64,000 nucleotides of DNA from Stenotrophomonas sp. Iso1 (GTDB taxonomy: Bacteria > Pseudomonadota > Gammaproteobacteria > Xanthomonadales > Xanthomonadaceae): assembly GCF_027497995.1 (NCBI RefSeq), contig NZ_JAODBT010000003.1:62001-126000 (forward strand). Direction: 5' to 3'. Position 1 is the stretch's first letter. Every line of letters starts with the position of its first letter. Below the pieces are notes generated by a model. It was given only the letters and a program-made list of their open reading frames with translations, was not told the DNA's origin and searched no databases. A program made the translations under genes and the position numbers. Below are positions 46,949 to 55,528 of this stretch, piece by piece.

Positions 46949-46990
46949 CAGCCATCAACGCGACCGCGTGGCCGCACCCGCTGATGGCTG
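46949..46990. terminator. Stem-loop between convergent genes
   Basis: CAGCCATCA (46949-46957) pairs perfectly with TGATGGCTG (46982-46990) around a 24-nt GC-rich loop that can fold on itself. No T tail. Possible shared terminator between the macrodomain and M1 peptidase genes. Confidence 0.4.
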
Positions 46991-46996
46991 CCCATT

Positions 46997-48325
46997 TCAG
47001 AGGCGGCCAGCGGCTCCATAGACCCAATCGTCAAAGAACGGCTGCAACGAGCGACCGGCTGCCGTTTCCATTGCCTGCTGGAAATCCGCAGTGACCACGG
47101 AGCGACCGTCATGGGCCTGCGTATAAGCCCGCAGCCCACGCCAGAACACCTCTTCGCCCAGTTCCTGACGCAGCAGGTGCAACACCAAGGCCCCCTTCTG
47201 GTAGACCACGGCGCGGTCATCTGCCGTGGGCTTGTTCCAATCCGGGAAAACCAGCGCGCGGTCCGCGCCCTTTTCCCGCAACGCCAGTACGCGGGTACGC
47301 CACCCCGTCACCATCTGCTGGTAAGCCGCTTCACCTTGCGCATGCTGCAGCCACGCAGCGGTCATGAAGTTGGCAAACCCCTCGTTGAGCCAGAAGTGCT
47401 CCCAACCCGCGCAGGTCACCCGGTTACCCCACCACTGGTGCGCGGCCTCATGCGCCATCAGGCCCAACTGCGTGGGATCGTCCAGTACGCGCTTTCCGTA
47501 GGCCTCGGACATCAGCGACAGACCCGCCATTTCCTGGCCGATGGTGCGCGCCACCAACGCCTGGTGGTAATCACCTTCATAGGTGAGCCCGGCGCGGTCA
47601 GCGAAGAAGTCCAGCATGTCGCCGCTGGCGGCGAACACCTCGCGCAGTTCCGCCGGGGAACGGTCCACCGCGTAGTAGTGCAATTGCTTACCGCCGTGCG
47701 CCTGCACGGCGTGTTGATACGGACCAGCCGCGAAACCATACACATAGCCAGGCATGGGCGCGCGCAGATGCCAACGGTGCTCGATGCGTCCATCCTCCAG
47801 CCGTCGCGAAGGCAATGCCTCTCCCACTGCGGTTGCCTGAAGATGCTTCGGCAGGCGCAAGGCCAGTTCCAGTGTGGCGCGCTCGTCCGGCGCATCCACC
47901 GATGGCATCCACTGGCTAGTGGAAAAAATCGTGTAGACCTCGTTGCGCTCGGCAGCAAACTCCAGACCATAGGCGGGCTTGCCGTGGTAACGCAGGGTCA
48001 CGCGGCTTTCGCCACCGGCGCGCAATGGTTCGGACAACGTGATGGAAAGCTTTCCCTCCGCGTGCTCGAAAGCCAGTGGCACGCCGTTCTGCGTGGCCGA
48101 ATCGATCACCAGTTCTCCACTGTCCAGCGACAACTGCGATAGCGGCGTCTCTCCGGCGCGGAAGCGCAGCGTTGCTTCACCGCGCACTTCGCCCGCAGGA
48201 ATATCGAAGTCCAGCGTGGCCGCGTAGTGCAGGACATCGAAGGCCCGCGTTTGTGCGGCGAACACCGGTACCGCCAGCGCCATCGACACGGCCATGCACA
48301 ATCCGCGATTGATCTTGCTTCGCAT
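46997..48325 (-). CDS. Secreted M1-family metallopeptidase
   Basis: Gluzincin of 442 aa with signal peptide (MRSKINRGLCMAVSMALAVPVFA). Beta-rich N-terminal domain, then the zinc site His-Glu-x-x-His in LMAHEAAHQWWGN with the third ligand Glu in LNEGFANFMTAAW. The usual GAMEN exopeptidase motif is replaced by QEMAGLSLM, and the C-terminal HEAT-like domain of full-size M1 enzymes is missing, so it is a short M1 form. I start at ATG 48325; the 60-residue extension upstream would cover the signal peptide. Confidence 0.88.
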   Translation of the reverse strand: MRSKINRGLCMAVSMALAVPVFAAQTRAFDVLHYAATLDFDIPAGEVRGEATLRFRAGETPLSQLSLDSGELVIDSATQNGVPLAFEHAEGKLSITLSEPLRAGGESRVTLRYHGKPAYGLEFAAERNEVYTIFSTSQWMPSVDAPDERATLELALRLPKHLQATAVGEALPSRRLEDGRIEHRWHLRAPMPGYVYGFAAGPYQHAVQAHGGKQLHYYAVDRSPAELREVFAASGDMLDFFADRAGLTYEGDYHQALVARTIGQEMAGLSLMSEAYGKRVLDDPTQLGLMAHEAAHQWWGNRVTCAGWEHFWLNEGFANFMTAAWLQHAQGEAAYQQMVTGWRTRVLALREKGADRALVFPDWNKPTADDRAVVYQKGALVLHLLRQELGEEVFWRGLRAYTQAHDGRSVVTADFQQAMETAAGRSLQPFFDDWVYGAAGRL

Positions 48326-48472
48326 CCGACTGCCCTGAACGGAAACGCCGATTGTAGGCATGTCAATGCGCCTTTCTCCCCCGTCTACGCAGTGATGAAG
48401 TGGAACGGCCTGCAAGCTGGGCCGCTTGCCCCTTTCCCGCAGTGACCCTGCGATGCGCGGGGCCGACAACAA

Positions 48473-48499
48473 AAAACGCCGGCACAGGGCCGGCGTTTT
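48473..48499 (-). terminator. Terminator of the aldolase gene
   Basis: Minus strand: AAAACGCCGGC-CCTGT-GCCGGCGTTTTTTG, 25 bp after the aldolase stop. Confidence 0.88.
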
Positions 48500-48523
48500 G
48501 ATCACATCACGCAGAAAGACCTA

Positions 48524-49528
48524 TCAGTCTTCCCACTTGCCCAGTGCAGCCAGGCCGTTTTCCTTGGCGCGCTCGTACACGGTCTTCTGTGCGGCGGCGT
48601 AGTTGCCCTTGACGTCCTTGGCCCACAGCTTCAGTGCAGCCTGCTGCATGGCACGGCCGTAGGAGAAGCTCAGCGGCCACGGCAGGTTGCCCATCTGGTT
48701 CATGGCGTTGAGGTGAGCGGTGGACTGCTCGTCGCTCTGGCCACCGGACAGGAACACGATGCCCGGCAGGATTGCCGGCACGGTCGACTTCAGGCACATC
48801 ACGGTCGACTCGGCCACTTCTTCCACGTCAACCTGCTCGTCGCAGCGCTTGCCCGGAATGACCATCGAAGCCTTCAGGATGGTGCCTTCCAGCACCACGT
48901 TCTGCTGGTACAGGGCGTCGAACAGCGAACGCAGGGTGGCTTCGGTGACTTCGTAGCAGGTCTCGATGTCGTGGTCGCCGTCCATGATCACTTCCGGCTC
49001 AACCATCGGCACCAGGCCGCATTCCTGGCACAGGGCTGCATAACGGGCCAGCGCGTGGGCGTTGGACTCGATGCAGGTGCCAGACGGGATGTTTTCGCCG
49101 ATGTTGATCACCGCACGCCACTTGGCGAAACGGGCACCGAGCTTGTAGTACTCCTGCAGGCGCTCACGCAGGCCGTCCAGGCCTTCGGTCACCAGCTCTT
49201 CAGGGCAACCGGCCAGCGGGTGCGCGCCCTTGTCGACCTTGATGCCCGGGATCATGCCGTTGTCGGTCATGTACTTGGCGAACGGCACGCCGTCCTTGGT
49301 CGACTGACGGATGGTTTCGTCGTACAGGATCGCGCCGGAGATGTGCTCGTTGAGCTTGGGCGTGGTCAGCAGCAGCTCGCGGTAAGCACGGCGATTCTCT
49401 TCCGTGTTCTCGATGCCCACGCTGGCAAAGCGCTTGGCAATCGTGCCGGTGGATTCGTCAATGGCGATGATGCCCTTGCCCGGGGCGACCATTGCCTGGG
49501 CGGTTTCAGCCAGCAGTTCGATGCTCAT
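48524..49528 (-). CDS. fbaB: Class I fructose-bisphosphate aldolase
   Basis: Schiff-base aldolase of 334 aa, of the eukaryote-like class I family. APGKGIIAIDESTGTIAKRF, the EPE triplet (PMVEPEVIMDGDHD), Schiff-base Lys in LEGTILKASMV, and LSGGQSDEQSTAHLNAMN are all present. It has the same orientation as pyk, the HAD gene and pgk upstream, so it ends the lower-glycolysis group. The symbol fbaB is used in Xanthomonas for this gene type; in E. coli the same symbol names a different (DhnA) family. Confidence 0.95.
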   Translation of the reverse strand: MSIELLAETAQAMVAPGKGIIAIDESTGTIAKRFASVGIENTEENRRAYRELLLTTPKLNEHISGAILYDETIRQSTKDGVPFAKYMTDNGMIPGIKVDKGAHPLAGCPEELVTEGLDGLRERLQEYYKLGARFAKWRAVINIGENIPSGTCIESNAHALARYAALCQECGLVPMVEPEVIMDGDHDIETCYEVTEATLRSLFDALYQQNVVLEGTILKASMVIPGKRCDEQVDVEEVAESTVMCLKSTVPAILPGIVFLSGGQSDEQSTAHLNAMNQMGNLPWPLSFSYGRAMQQAALKLWAKDVKGNYAAAQKTVYERAKENGLAALGKWED

Positions 49529-49642
49529 GAGATTCCTGTAACCAAGGTGCGGGAAAACCGGGATTATAGCCCGCCCCGCTCGTGGGCTGGCTGCCCGCGA
49601 GGTCTGGAACCGCTTTCAAGCTGTCGCTGGGACAATTCCTGT

Positions 49643-49671
49643 CCGCCCCGATCAGCTTTTGACCGGGGCGG
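49643..49671 (-). terminator. Stem-loop after pyk
   Basis: Minus strand CCGCCCCG-N13-CGGGGCGG, 18 bp after the pyk stop. GC-rich stem without a T tail, so possibly a processing or pausing hairpin. Confidence 0.5.
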
Positions 49672-49688
49672 TGGCTTGCTTTGTCCGC

Positions 49689-51155
49689 TCAGAGGCCGCC
49701 GAGGCCGCTGGCACGCCCATCGGCGCCCACTTCCAGCAGACGCAGGGTGTTGGTGGCGCCGTGGGTTTCCATGTGTTCGCCGCTGGTGAACACCACGCGG
49801 TCACCCGCTTCCAGCAACCCAGCCTCGACCAGCAGGCGGATGCTGCCGCGTGCCGCTTCGCGCGGGGTGAAGCCGCGGCTGTCGAAGTTGATCGGGAATA
49901 CATCGCGCATCAGCGCCATCTGCCGGCGCGCGCCGTCGTGGCGGGTTACCGCAAACACCGGGGCCGAAGCACGGAAGCGCGACAGGTAACGCGCGGTACC
50001 ACCGGATTCAGTCATCGCCACAATCGCGCGAACGCCCACGTGCTGGGACAGGAACATGGTGGCCATGGCGATGGCTTGATCGGCACGTTCCAGGTTGCGC
50101 GGCGACGCGCCAAAGTCGGTCTCGGTCTGGAACTGGCGCTCGGCACCCAGGCAGATGCGGGCCATCGCCTCGACGGCCTTCACCGGATACGCACCGGCGG
50201 CAGTTTCGGCCGACAGCATCACTGCATCGGTACCGTCGATGACCGAGTTGGCCACGTCCAGCACTTCAGCACGGGTCGGGATCGGGCTTTCGACCATGGA
50301 CTGCAGCATCTGCGTGGCGGTGATCACCACCTTGTTCTGCGCCAGCGAGGCCTTGATGATTTTCTTCTGCAGGCCTGGCAGTTCGGCATCGCCGATTTCC
50401 ACGCCCAGATCACCACGCGCCACCATCACCACGTCGCTGGCGTCAACGATTTCTTCCAGGTTCTCGATGGCTTCGGTGCGCTCGATCTTGGAGACCAACG
50501 CGGCGTAGCAGCCATGTGATTCGGCGATTGCGCGGGCATCGTTCATGTCCTGCGCATTGCGGCAGAACGACACGGCAATGAAGTCCACGCCAATCTTGGC
50601 GACGATGCCGATCAATTCCTTGTCGCGCTCGGTCAACGCGCCCAGCGACAGACCGCCGCCCTGCTTGTTCAGGCCCTTGCGATCGGACAGCACGCCGTCG
50701 TTGAGCACGGTGTTGATGATGCGCTCGCCCTGCACTTCGACCACCTGCAGCTGCATCAGGCCATCGTCGAGCAGCAGGACGTCGCCCGGGCCCACGTCCT
50801 GCGGCAGGCCGAGGTAGCTCACACCCACCTGGGTGGCGTCGCCCGGTACAGCGGTGCTGCTGGCGATCAGGTCGAAGCGATCACCGGCCTTGAGCTGCAC
50901 CTTGCCTTCGGCAAAGCGCTCGATGCGGATCTTCGGGCCCGGCAGGTCCGCCAGGATGCCCACTTCCACGCCCACACGCTGGGCGGCGGCGCGCACGTCG
51001 GCGGCACGCTTTGCCTGGCCGGCCGGATCGCCATGGGAGAAGTTCAGGCGGACCACGTTGACGCCGGCGCGGAACAGCTCATCCAGCACCCCTGGCGCAT
51101 CCGTAGCCGGTCCGAGGGTGGCAAGAATCTTGGTGCGGCGCTGGCGTTCGGTCAT
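49689..51155 (-). CDS. pyk: Pyruvate kinase
   Basis: 488 aa. TIM barrel starting RRTKILATLGPATD, B domain (about 70-165), catalytic Lys in ALVSKIERTEAIENL, metal ligands in MVARGDLGVEIG, TATQMLQSMVESPIPTRAEVLDVANSV and a C-terminal allosteric domain. The PykA/PykF choice is open. ATG 51155 follows GGGAGA; the frame runs on upstream for 132 residues with no family match. A 16-bp palindrome (51280-51295) lies in its leader region. Confidence 0.95.
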   Translation of the reverse strand: MTERQRRTKILATLGPATDAPGVLDELFRAGVNVVRLNFSHGDPAGQAKRAADVRAAAQRVGVEVGILADLPGPKIRIERFAEGKVQLKAGDRFDLIASSTAVPGDATQVGVSYLGLPQDVGPGDVLLLDDGLMQLQVVEVQGERIINTVLNDGVLSDRKGLNKQGGGLSLGALTERDKELIGIVAKIGVDFIAVSFCRNAQDMNDARAIAESHGCYAALVSKIERTEAIENLEEIVDASDVVMVARGDLGVEIGDAELPGLQKKIIKASLAQNKVVITATQMLQSMVESPIPTRAEVLDVANSVIDGTDAVMLSAETAAGAYPVKAVEAMARICLGAERQFQTETDFGASPRNLERADQAIAMATMFLSQHVGVRAIVAMTESGGTARYLSRFRASAPVFAVTRHDGARRQMALMRDVFPINFDSRGFTPREAARGSIRLLVEAGLLEAGDRVVFTSGEHMETHGATNTLRLLEVGADGRASGLGGL

Positions 51156-51279
51156 GGTGCTCAATCTCCCTATGAAGCCATCGAAATTAGCACATCCACT
51201 GCATGACAACGATGTCGCATACGATTTCATAAAACACTTTCTGCGCTGTCCCAAAGACAGTCCGGACAGCCTGTCTGGA

Positions 51280-51295
51280 CATACCGTACGGTATG
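51280..51295. promoter_or_regulatory. Perfect 16-bp palindrome upstream of pyk
   Basis: CATACCGTACGGTATG is fully symmetrical. The form is like operators of TetR-family repressors. It lies 125 bp upstream of the pyk start codon, next to another repeat rich in GTCC/GGAC. Confidence 0.5.
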
Positions 51296-51564
51296 ACAAC
51301 GCGAGTCCTATCACCGGCTTGATCAGGCCATGGTGATTCTGGCGACAGCCCGCAATGGAAGCTGCCGTTACACCGCGATGACGTGGGCGGAATGGACGGA
51401 CATGCATTGTCGTTAGCTGCGGACAGAGAAGACATGGCCGGGCCATGAAACGGGAGCGTGTCGCGTGCGACGTTGGTGTGTGAGCTCCCTTGCCAATGGC
51501 CGGATCGCCCTTCCTGCGCAGGCGGGAATAACGAATCGAAGAAAATGACACCCCTCAAAGAACA

Positions 51565-51587
51565 AGGGCTCCGGAAACCGGAGCCCT
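51565..51587 (-). terminator. Terminator of the pgk-HAD transcript
   Basis: Minus strand: AGGGCTCCGG-TTT-CCGGAGCCCT followed by TGTTCTTTG, 24 bp after the HAD gene stop. Confidence 0.82.
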
Positions 51588-51610
51588 GAATCCCATCACG
51601 TGCGATCCAA

Positions 51611-52255
51611 TCAGCCGCGCAGCAATACCGCCAGCTCATCCGGCGTCGAAGCCACCGCCCCGGCGCCCGCCGCTTCCAGCTCCTCACGGCCACCAAAGCC
51701 CCACGCCACGCCCACATTGCGCATGGCGTGATGACGCGCACCTTCGATATCCATGCGTCGGTCGCCGATCATCCAGCACTGTGCAGGCTGCAACGACAAC
51801 CGTTGCAATGCCTCGGCGATCAACTCTGGCTTGTTGCTGCGCGAGCCGTCTTCCGTTGCGCCAATCACATTTTCAAAGCAACCACCGAACGGCAGATGCT
51901 CGACGATGCGGCGTGCGTGCGGTTCGTTTTTCGCGGTGACCACGGCCAAGCGATGCCCCGCCGCGTGCAGGCCTTGCACCACATCACCGATACCGGCGTA
52001 GATGTCGTGCTCCTGCCAGCCAATCACCTCGAAGCGTTCGCGGTACAACGCGACCGCGTGTTCCACCTGCTGCGCATCACCCAACAACGGCGTGAAGCTG
52101 GTACGCAGCGACGGGCCGATCCACTTGCGTAGCTCAACCATCGGCGGCACCGGCTGCTGCAGTTTTTCCAGCGCATAAGCCACGCAGCTGGTGATGCCGA
52201 CGGCGGAATCAATCAGCGTGCCGTCCAGATCAAAGAAGAACACATCGCGGCTCAC
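51611..52255 (-). CDS. HAD-family phosphatase (phosphoglycolate phosphatase-like)
   Basis: 214 aa. HAD motif [13 protein letters not shown], a helical cap (about 20-85), motif II VVTAKN, motif III Lys ([10 protein letters not shown]) and motif [15 protein letters not shown]. Resembles PGP/Gph enzymes. The GTG start overlaps the pgk stop (GTGA), so it is translated from the pgk message. Coupling to pgk suggests removal of a glycolytic by-product such as phosphoglycolate, by inference. Confidence 0.85.
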   Translation of the reverse strand: MSRDVFFFDLDGTLIDSAVGITSCVAYALEKLQQPVPPMVELRKWIGPSLRTSFTPLLGDAQQVEHAVALYRERFEVIGWQEHDIYAGIGDVVQGLHAAGHRLAVVTAKNEPHARRIVEHLPFGGCFENVIGATEDGSRSNKPELIAEALQRLSLQPAQCWMIGDRRMDIEGARHHAMRNVGVAWGFGGREELEAAGAGAVASTPDELAVLLRG

Positions 52256-53430
52256 GAACCGCGAGCCTCCAGGGCCGCGACGGCCGGCAAGGTCTTGCCC
52301 TCCAGGAACTCCAGGAACGCGCCACCACCGGTGGAGATGTAGCTCACCTGCTTGGCGATGCCGTACTTGTCGACCGCTGCAAGCGTGTCGCCACCGCCGG
52401 CAATCGAGAACGCGCTGGAACTGGCAATCGCCCGCGCCATCGCCTCAGTACCCTTGCCGAATGCATCAAACTCGAACACGCCGACCGGGCCGTTCCACAC
52501 CACGGTGCCGGCCTTGGCGATCAGCTCGGCGTACTGCGCAGCCGTCTGCGGGCCGATATCCAGAATCATGTCGTCCGCTTCCACCGCGTTGACCGCCTTG
52601 ACCGTCGCTGGCGCATCGGCAGCGAAAGCCGGGGCCACCACCACGTCGATCGGCAACGGGATTTCAGCGCCGCGCGCCCTGGTGTCGGCGTCGATCTTGC
52701 GCGCGGTGTCGAGCAGATCATTCTCCACCAGCGACTTGCCCACGCCGTGGCCTTCGGCAGCGATGAAGGTGTTGGCGATGCCGCCGCCCACAATCAGCTG
52801 GTCAACCTTGCTTACCAGGCTGGACAGCAGTTCCAGTTTGGTCGACACCTTGGAGCCGGCGACGATCGCCAGCAGCGGGCGCGCCGGGTTGGCCAACGCC
52901 TTGTCCAGCGCGTCCAGTTCGGCCATCAGCAGCGGGCCGCCGGCAGCAACTGGGGCGAAGCGGATCACGCCGTGGGTGGACGCCTGCGCGCGGTGCGCGG
53001 TGCCGAAGGCGTCCATCACAAACACGTCGCACAGCGCGGCGTACTTCTTCGACAGCGCCTCGTCATCCTTGCCCTCACCCACGTTCATGCGGCAGTTTTC
53101 CAGCAGCACGATCTTGCCCGGGGCTACTTCAACGCCGTCCACCCAATCCTTGACCAGCGGCACGTCCACGCCGAGCAGTTCGGACAGGCGCTTGGCCACC
53201 GGCGCGAGCGAATCGGCCTCGCTCCAGACGCCTTCCTTCGGGCGGCCCAGGTGCGAGGTGACCAGCACGGCGGCCCCCTTTTCCAGCGCCAGCTTCAGGG
53301 TTGGCAGCGACGCGGTGATGCGCTGCTCGGAGGTGATCTTGCCGCTGTCGTCGATCGGCACGTTCAGATCCTGGCGGATCAATACACGCTTGCCGGAAAG
53401 GTCGAGGTCGGTCATACGAACGATGGACAT
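52252..53430 (-). CDS. pgk: Phosphoglycerate kinase
   Basis: 392 aa. [24 protein letters not shown], the nucleotide-binding [20 protein letters not shown] and [20 protein letters not shown], and the Gly-rich [11 protein letters not shown] with [13 protein letters not shown] near the end. Standard length. I start at the ATG read as [11 protein letters not shown] (53430); a second ATG five codons later is possible. Cytoplasmic; next to the HAD gene and 350 bp upstream of the pyk region. Confidence 0.96.
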   Translation of the reverse strand: MSIVRMTDLDLSGKRVLIRQDLNVPIDDSGKITSEQRITASLPTLKLALEKGAAVLVTSHLGRPKEGVWSEADSLAPVAKRLSELLGVDVPLVKDWVDGVEVAPGKIVLLENCRMNVGEGKDDEALSKKYAALCDVFVMDAFGTAHRAQASTHGVIRFAPVAAGGPLLMAELDALDKALANPARPLLAIVAGSKVSTKLELLSSLVSKVDQLIVGGGIANTFIAAEGHGVGKSLVENDLLDTARKIDADTRARGAEIPLPIDVVVAPAFAADAPATVKAVNAVEADDMILDIGPQTAAQYAELIAKAGTVVWNGPVGVFEFDAFGKGTEAMARAIASSSAFSIAGGGDTLAAVDKYGIAKQVSYISTGGGAFLEFLEGKTLPAVAALEARGS

Positions 53431-53512
53431 GGCAGGATCTGCTCCGCTGGGGGTGGGAAACCGCCATTTTCGCCCGCCCCGTCCGCTGGGGGCAAACCAA
53501 AGGCTCAATCCG

Positions 53513-54070
53513 ATGCAAACACGTCTGCCCCAACCTGAATTGCATAGCGACCGGCTGCGCCTGCGCGACGTGCGTGACGACGACGCCTCGGCACTGTTCT
53601 CCATCCATTCCAACCCGCAAGTGATGCGCTATTGGAGCTACCCGGCCTGGACCGAGCTGGCACAGGCCGAGCAGAAAGTGGCCGACATCCAACGCCAGCG
53701 GCGCGAACTCGACATTCTGATCTGGGCCATTGCCGATGCAGACAGTGACCAGCTGATCGGTACAAGCGCGCTATTCGCGCTGGATCTCACGCAGGGCCGC
53801 GCAGAGATCGGCTACAGCCTGCACCCGGACTGGCAACACCGTGGACTGGCCACCGAGGCGCTGCGCCTGATCCTGCGGTACGCATTCGATGCGTTACAGC
53901 TGCGCCGGGTTGAAGCCGATGCCGACCCACGCAATGAACCCTCATGCCGCCTGCTGGAAAAGCTGGGCTTCGTCCGAGAAGGCCTCCTGCGCGAGCGCTG
54001 GAACGTCAACAATGAAATCTGCGACACCGCGTTTTACGGCCTGCTGCGGCATGACTTCAAAATAGGCTGA
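53513..54070 (+). CDS. GNAT N-acetyltransferase (RimJ/RimL type)
   Basis: 185 aa. [20 protein letters not shown] start, acetyl-CoA motif [17 protein letters not shown] (with Asp-Trp-Gln-His-Arg-Gly-Leu-Ala), and [16 protein letters not shown]. It ends [14 protein letters not shown], usual for protein N-acetyltransferases of this class. Start ATG 53513; a much longer open frame upstream is antisense to pgk. It is the only plus-strand gene in the region between pgk and gapA. Confidence 0.87.
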   Translation: MQTRLPQPELHSDRLRLRDVRDDDASALFSIHSNPQVMRYWSYPAWTELAQAEQKVADIQRQRRELDILIWAIADADSDQLIGTSALFALDLTQGRAEIGYSLHPDWQHRGLATEALRLILRYAFDALQLRRVEADADPRNEPSCRLLEKLGFVREGLLRERWNVNNEICDTAFYGLLRHDFKIG

Positions 54071-54078
54071 CGCTCTAA

Positions 54079-54138
54079 AGCGGAGCGATGCTCCGCTGAA
54101 GCGCCATTGTTACCGCCGTGCCGAGCATCGCTCGGCAC
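54079..54138. repeat. Two SMAG-like hairpins between convergent genes
   Basis: AGCGGAGC-GAT-GCTCCGCT (54079-54097) and GTGCCGAGC-ATC-GCTCGGCAC (54118-54138). Both have perfect stems and three-base loops. They lie between the GNAT and DUF3999 genes and could act as a shared transcription stop. Confidence 0.7.
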
Positions 54139-54142
54139 GACC

Positions 54143-55528
54143 TCAAGGCTCTTTCTTTTCCACGCGACTGCTGCGCAACAGGCTGAAAGCAAACCCGGCA
54201 ACGGCCAGTGCACCCAGCACCAACACTGCCCACAACAACACGTTCTTCCAGTCGCGCGGTGCCTTGGTCGCTTGATAGGCCACATCACCCGCGCGTACTG
54301 CATTGGCGCCCAGCCTGGCGACCGCCGGCTGCCAATGCGCACCGTTGCGTGCGCGCAGTGCATCCAACATCGGATCCAGTGCGGCCTGCGTATCGACCAC
54401 GTTGGCACTGCCCGCTACCAGCAGATATGGCGCGCGCCCCTGCGCAAGGAACACGACGCTGCCGGGGCGATAACCCAGCCGCAGCAGCGGCGCTTCTGAA
54501 GGCACGGATCCGGGCTCGGCGAGAAGGCGCCACTGCCGATCCGTGATGGTCCCCGACGTTTCCAGTGGCACCGACCGCTGCTGTTTACCGGCTTCGCTCA
54601 GATTCCAGGCATTCCAACCCCGTGTCAGCAGCTGCCAATCCGGCGTGTTGCCGTCAGCACCGGGGCGATCTGCATCGCGACTGTAGACACTCCAGCTCAC
54701 AGCGCTGTTGGCTGGCATCACCACGTCCAGCCGCTGGATCGGCAAGCGCCCCTGCAACGCATAGAAATAGCCCTCCTTCGCGCTGCCGCCGGCGTCGGCC
54801 TTGAGCTCCTGCCATTGCCAATCGCCGGCATCGACCACGTCGGCCATTTCACCGCGCAAACCACGCAGCACAGGTGCGCCACTGCGCTGCAGCGGTACCA
54901 GCCGCAGGTAACGCAACCCGGTTTCGACCTTGATAGCGTTGTTGCGCAGCTCGCGGCCCTGGTTGCTCAACTGCACCAGGCGTACTTGCGGGTCCAGCAC
55001 CTGCCAGCCGCGCAGATCGTCACTGCCCTCCAGGCGATAACCCAGATCCAGCGTCGCACCTGCATCGGCCCAGTCCACCAACAGCGCACGCAGCTTGCCT
55101 GCGTCGTCTCCCAGATCCACCAGCCATACCGGGTCAGCTGTTCCCGCTGCACCGGCGCTGGCGACGGAATTGCGGATCGACACTACCTTGCCCTGGGTAT
55201 CACGCTGTACCACCACGCTCAGGTCGTCGTCGGCCGTCGCGGCACTCACCGGCAGCGCGAACCACTGCAGTTCCACCGTGCGCAACGGCCCCGGTAGCGG
55301 CGTGGCCGCTGCGTACACCACGCTCGCCACCGGCTTGCCATCGGCGTCGATCACCCGCACATCGCGCAGGTCACGCCAATGCGCAGCGGCATAGACCGAC
55401 GCCTCCAGCGGCACCCGGTAGGCACCGGCATCGGGCTGGGACAACTGCAACGGCCATTGCTGGGCGAAATCATCGGCGGCCTGCGCACTCAACGGCAGCA
55501 GGGCCAGCCACAGCAAACGCTTGATCAT
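54143..55528 (-). CDS. DUF3999 family protein
   Basis: 461 aa with signal peptide MIKRLLWLALLPLSAQA, a long periplasmic beta-rich part with repeated sugar-binding-like strands, and a C-terminal membrane helix (about 432-453, NVLLWAVLVLGALAVAGFAF) before a basic end RSSRVEKKEP. DUF3999 genes are regularly next to DUF2339 genes, as here, where the ATG overlaps the preceding stop. The function of the pair is not known to me; an envelope role is inferred from topology. Confidence 0.85.
   Translation of the reverse strand: MIKRLLWLALLPLSAQAADDFAQQWPLQLSQPDAGAYRVPLEASVYAAAHWRDLRDVRVIDADGKPVASVVYAAATPLPGPLRTVELQWFALPVSAATADDDLSVVVQRDTQGKVVSIRNSVASAGAAGTADPVWLVDLGDDAGKLRALLVDWADAGATLDLGYRLEGSDDLRGWQVLDPQVRLVQLSNQGRELRNNAIKVETGLRYLRLVPLQRSGAPVLRGLRGEMADVVDAGDWQWQELKADAGGSAKEGYFYALQGRLPIQRLDVVMPANSAVSWSVYSRDADRPGADGNTPDWQLLTRGWNAWNLSEAGKQQRSVPLETSGTITDRQWRLLAEPGSVPSEAPLLRLGYRPGSVVFLAQGRAPYLLVAGSANVVDTQAALDPMLDALRARNGAHWQPAVARLGANAVRAGDVAYQATKAPRDWKNVLLWAVLVLGALAVAGFAFSLLRSSRVEKKEP

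Larger units (their letters stand above)
51156..51610. other. Non-coding region upstream of pyk (about 455 bp)
   Basis: Holds the 16-bp palindrome at 51280-51295, an adjacent imperfect repeat GTCCGGACAGCCTGTCTGGAC (51259-51279) and the terminator at 51565-51587. No gene was found; open frames here lack ribosome sites and family features. Confidence 0.6.

Noticed and set aside
49689-51551. Pyruvate kinase with 132 extra N-terminal residues
   Set aside because: The extension covers the palindrome and promoter region and lacks any family match; ATG 51155 with GGGAGA fits the family start.
52352-53512. N-terminal part of a 572-codon plus-strand frame ending in the GNAT gene
   Set aside because: The first 387 codons are antisense to pgk and Ser/Thr-rich; the acetyltransferase begins at ATG 53513.
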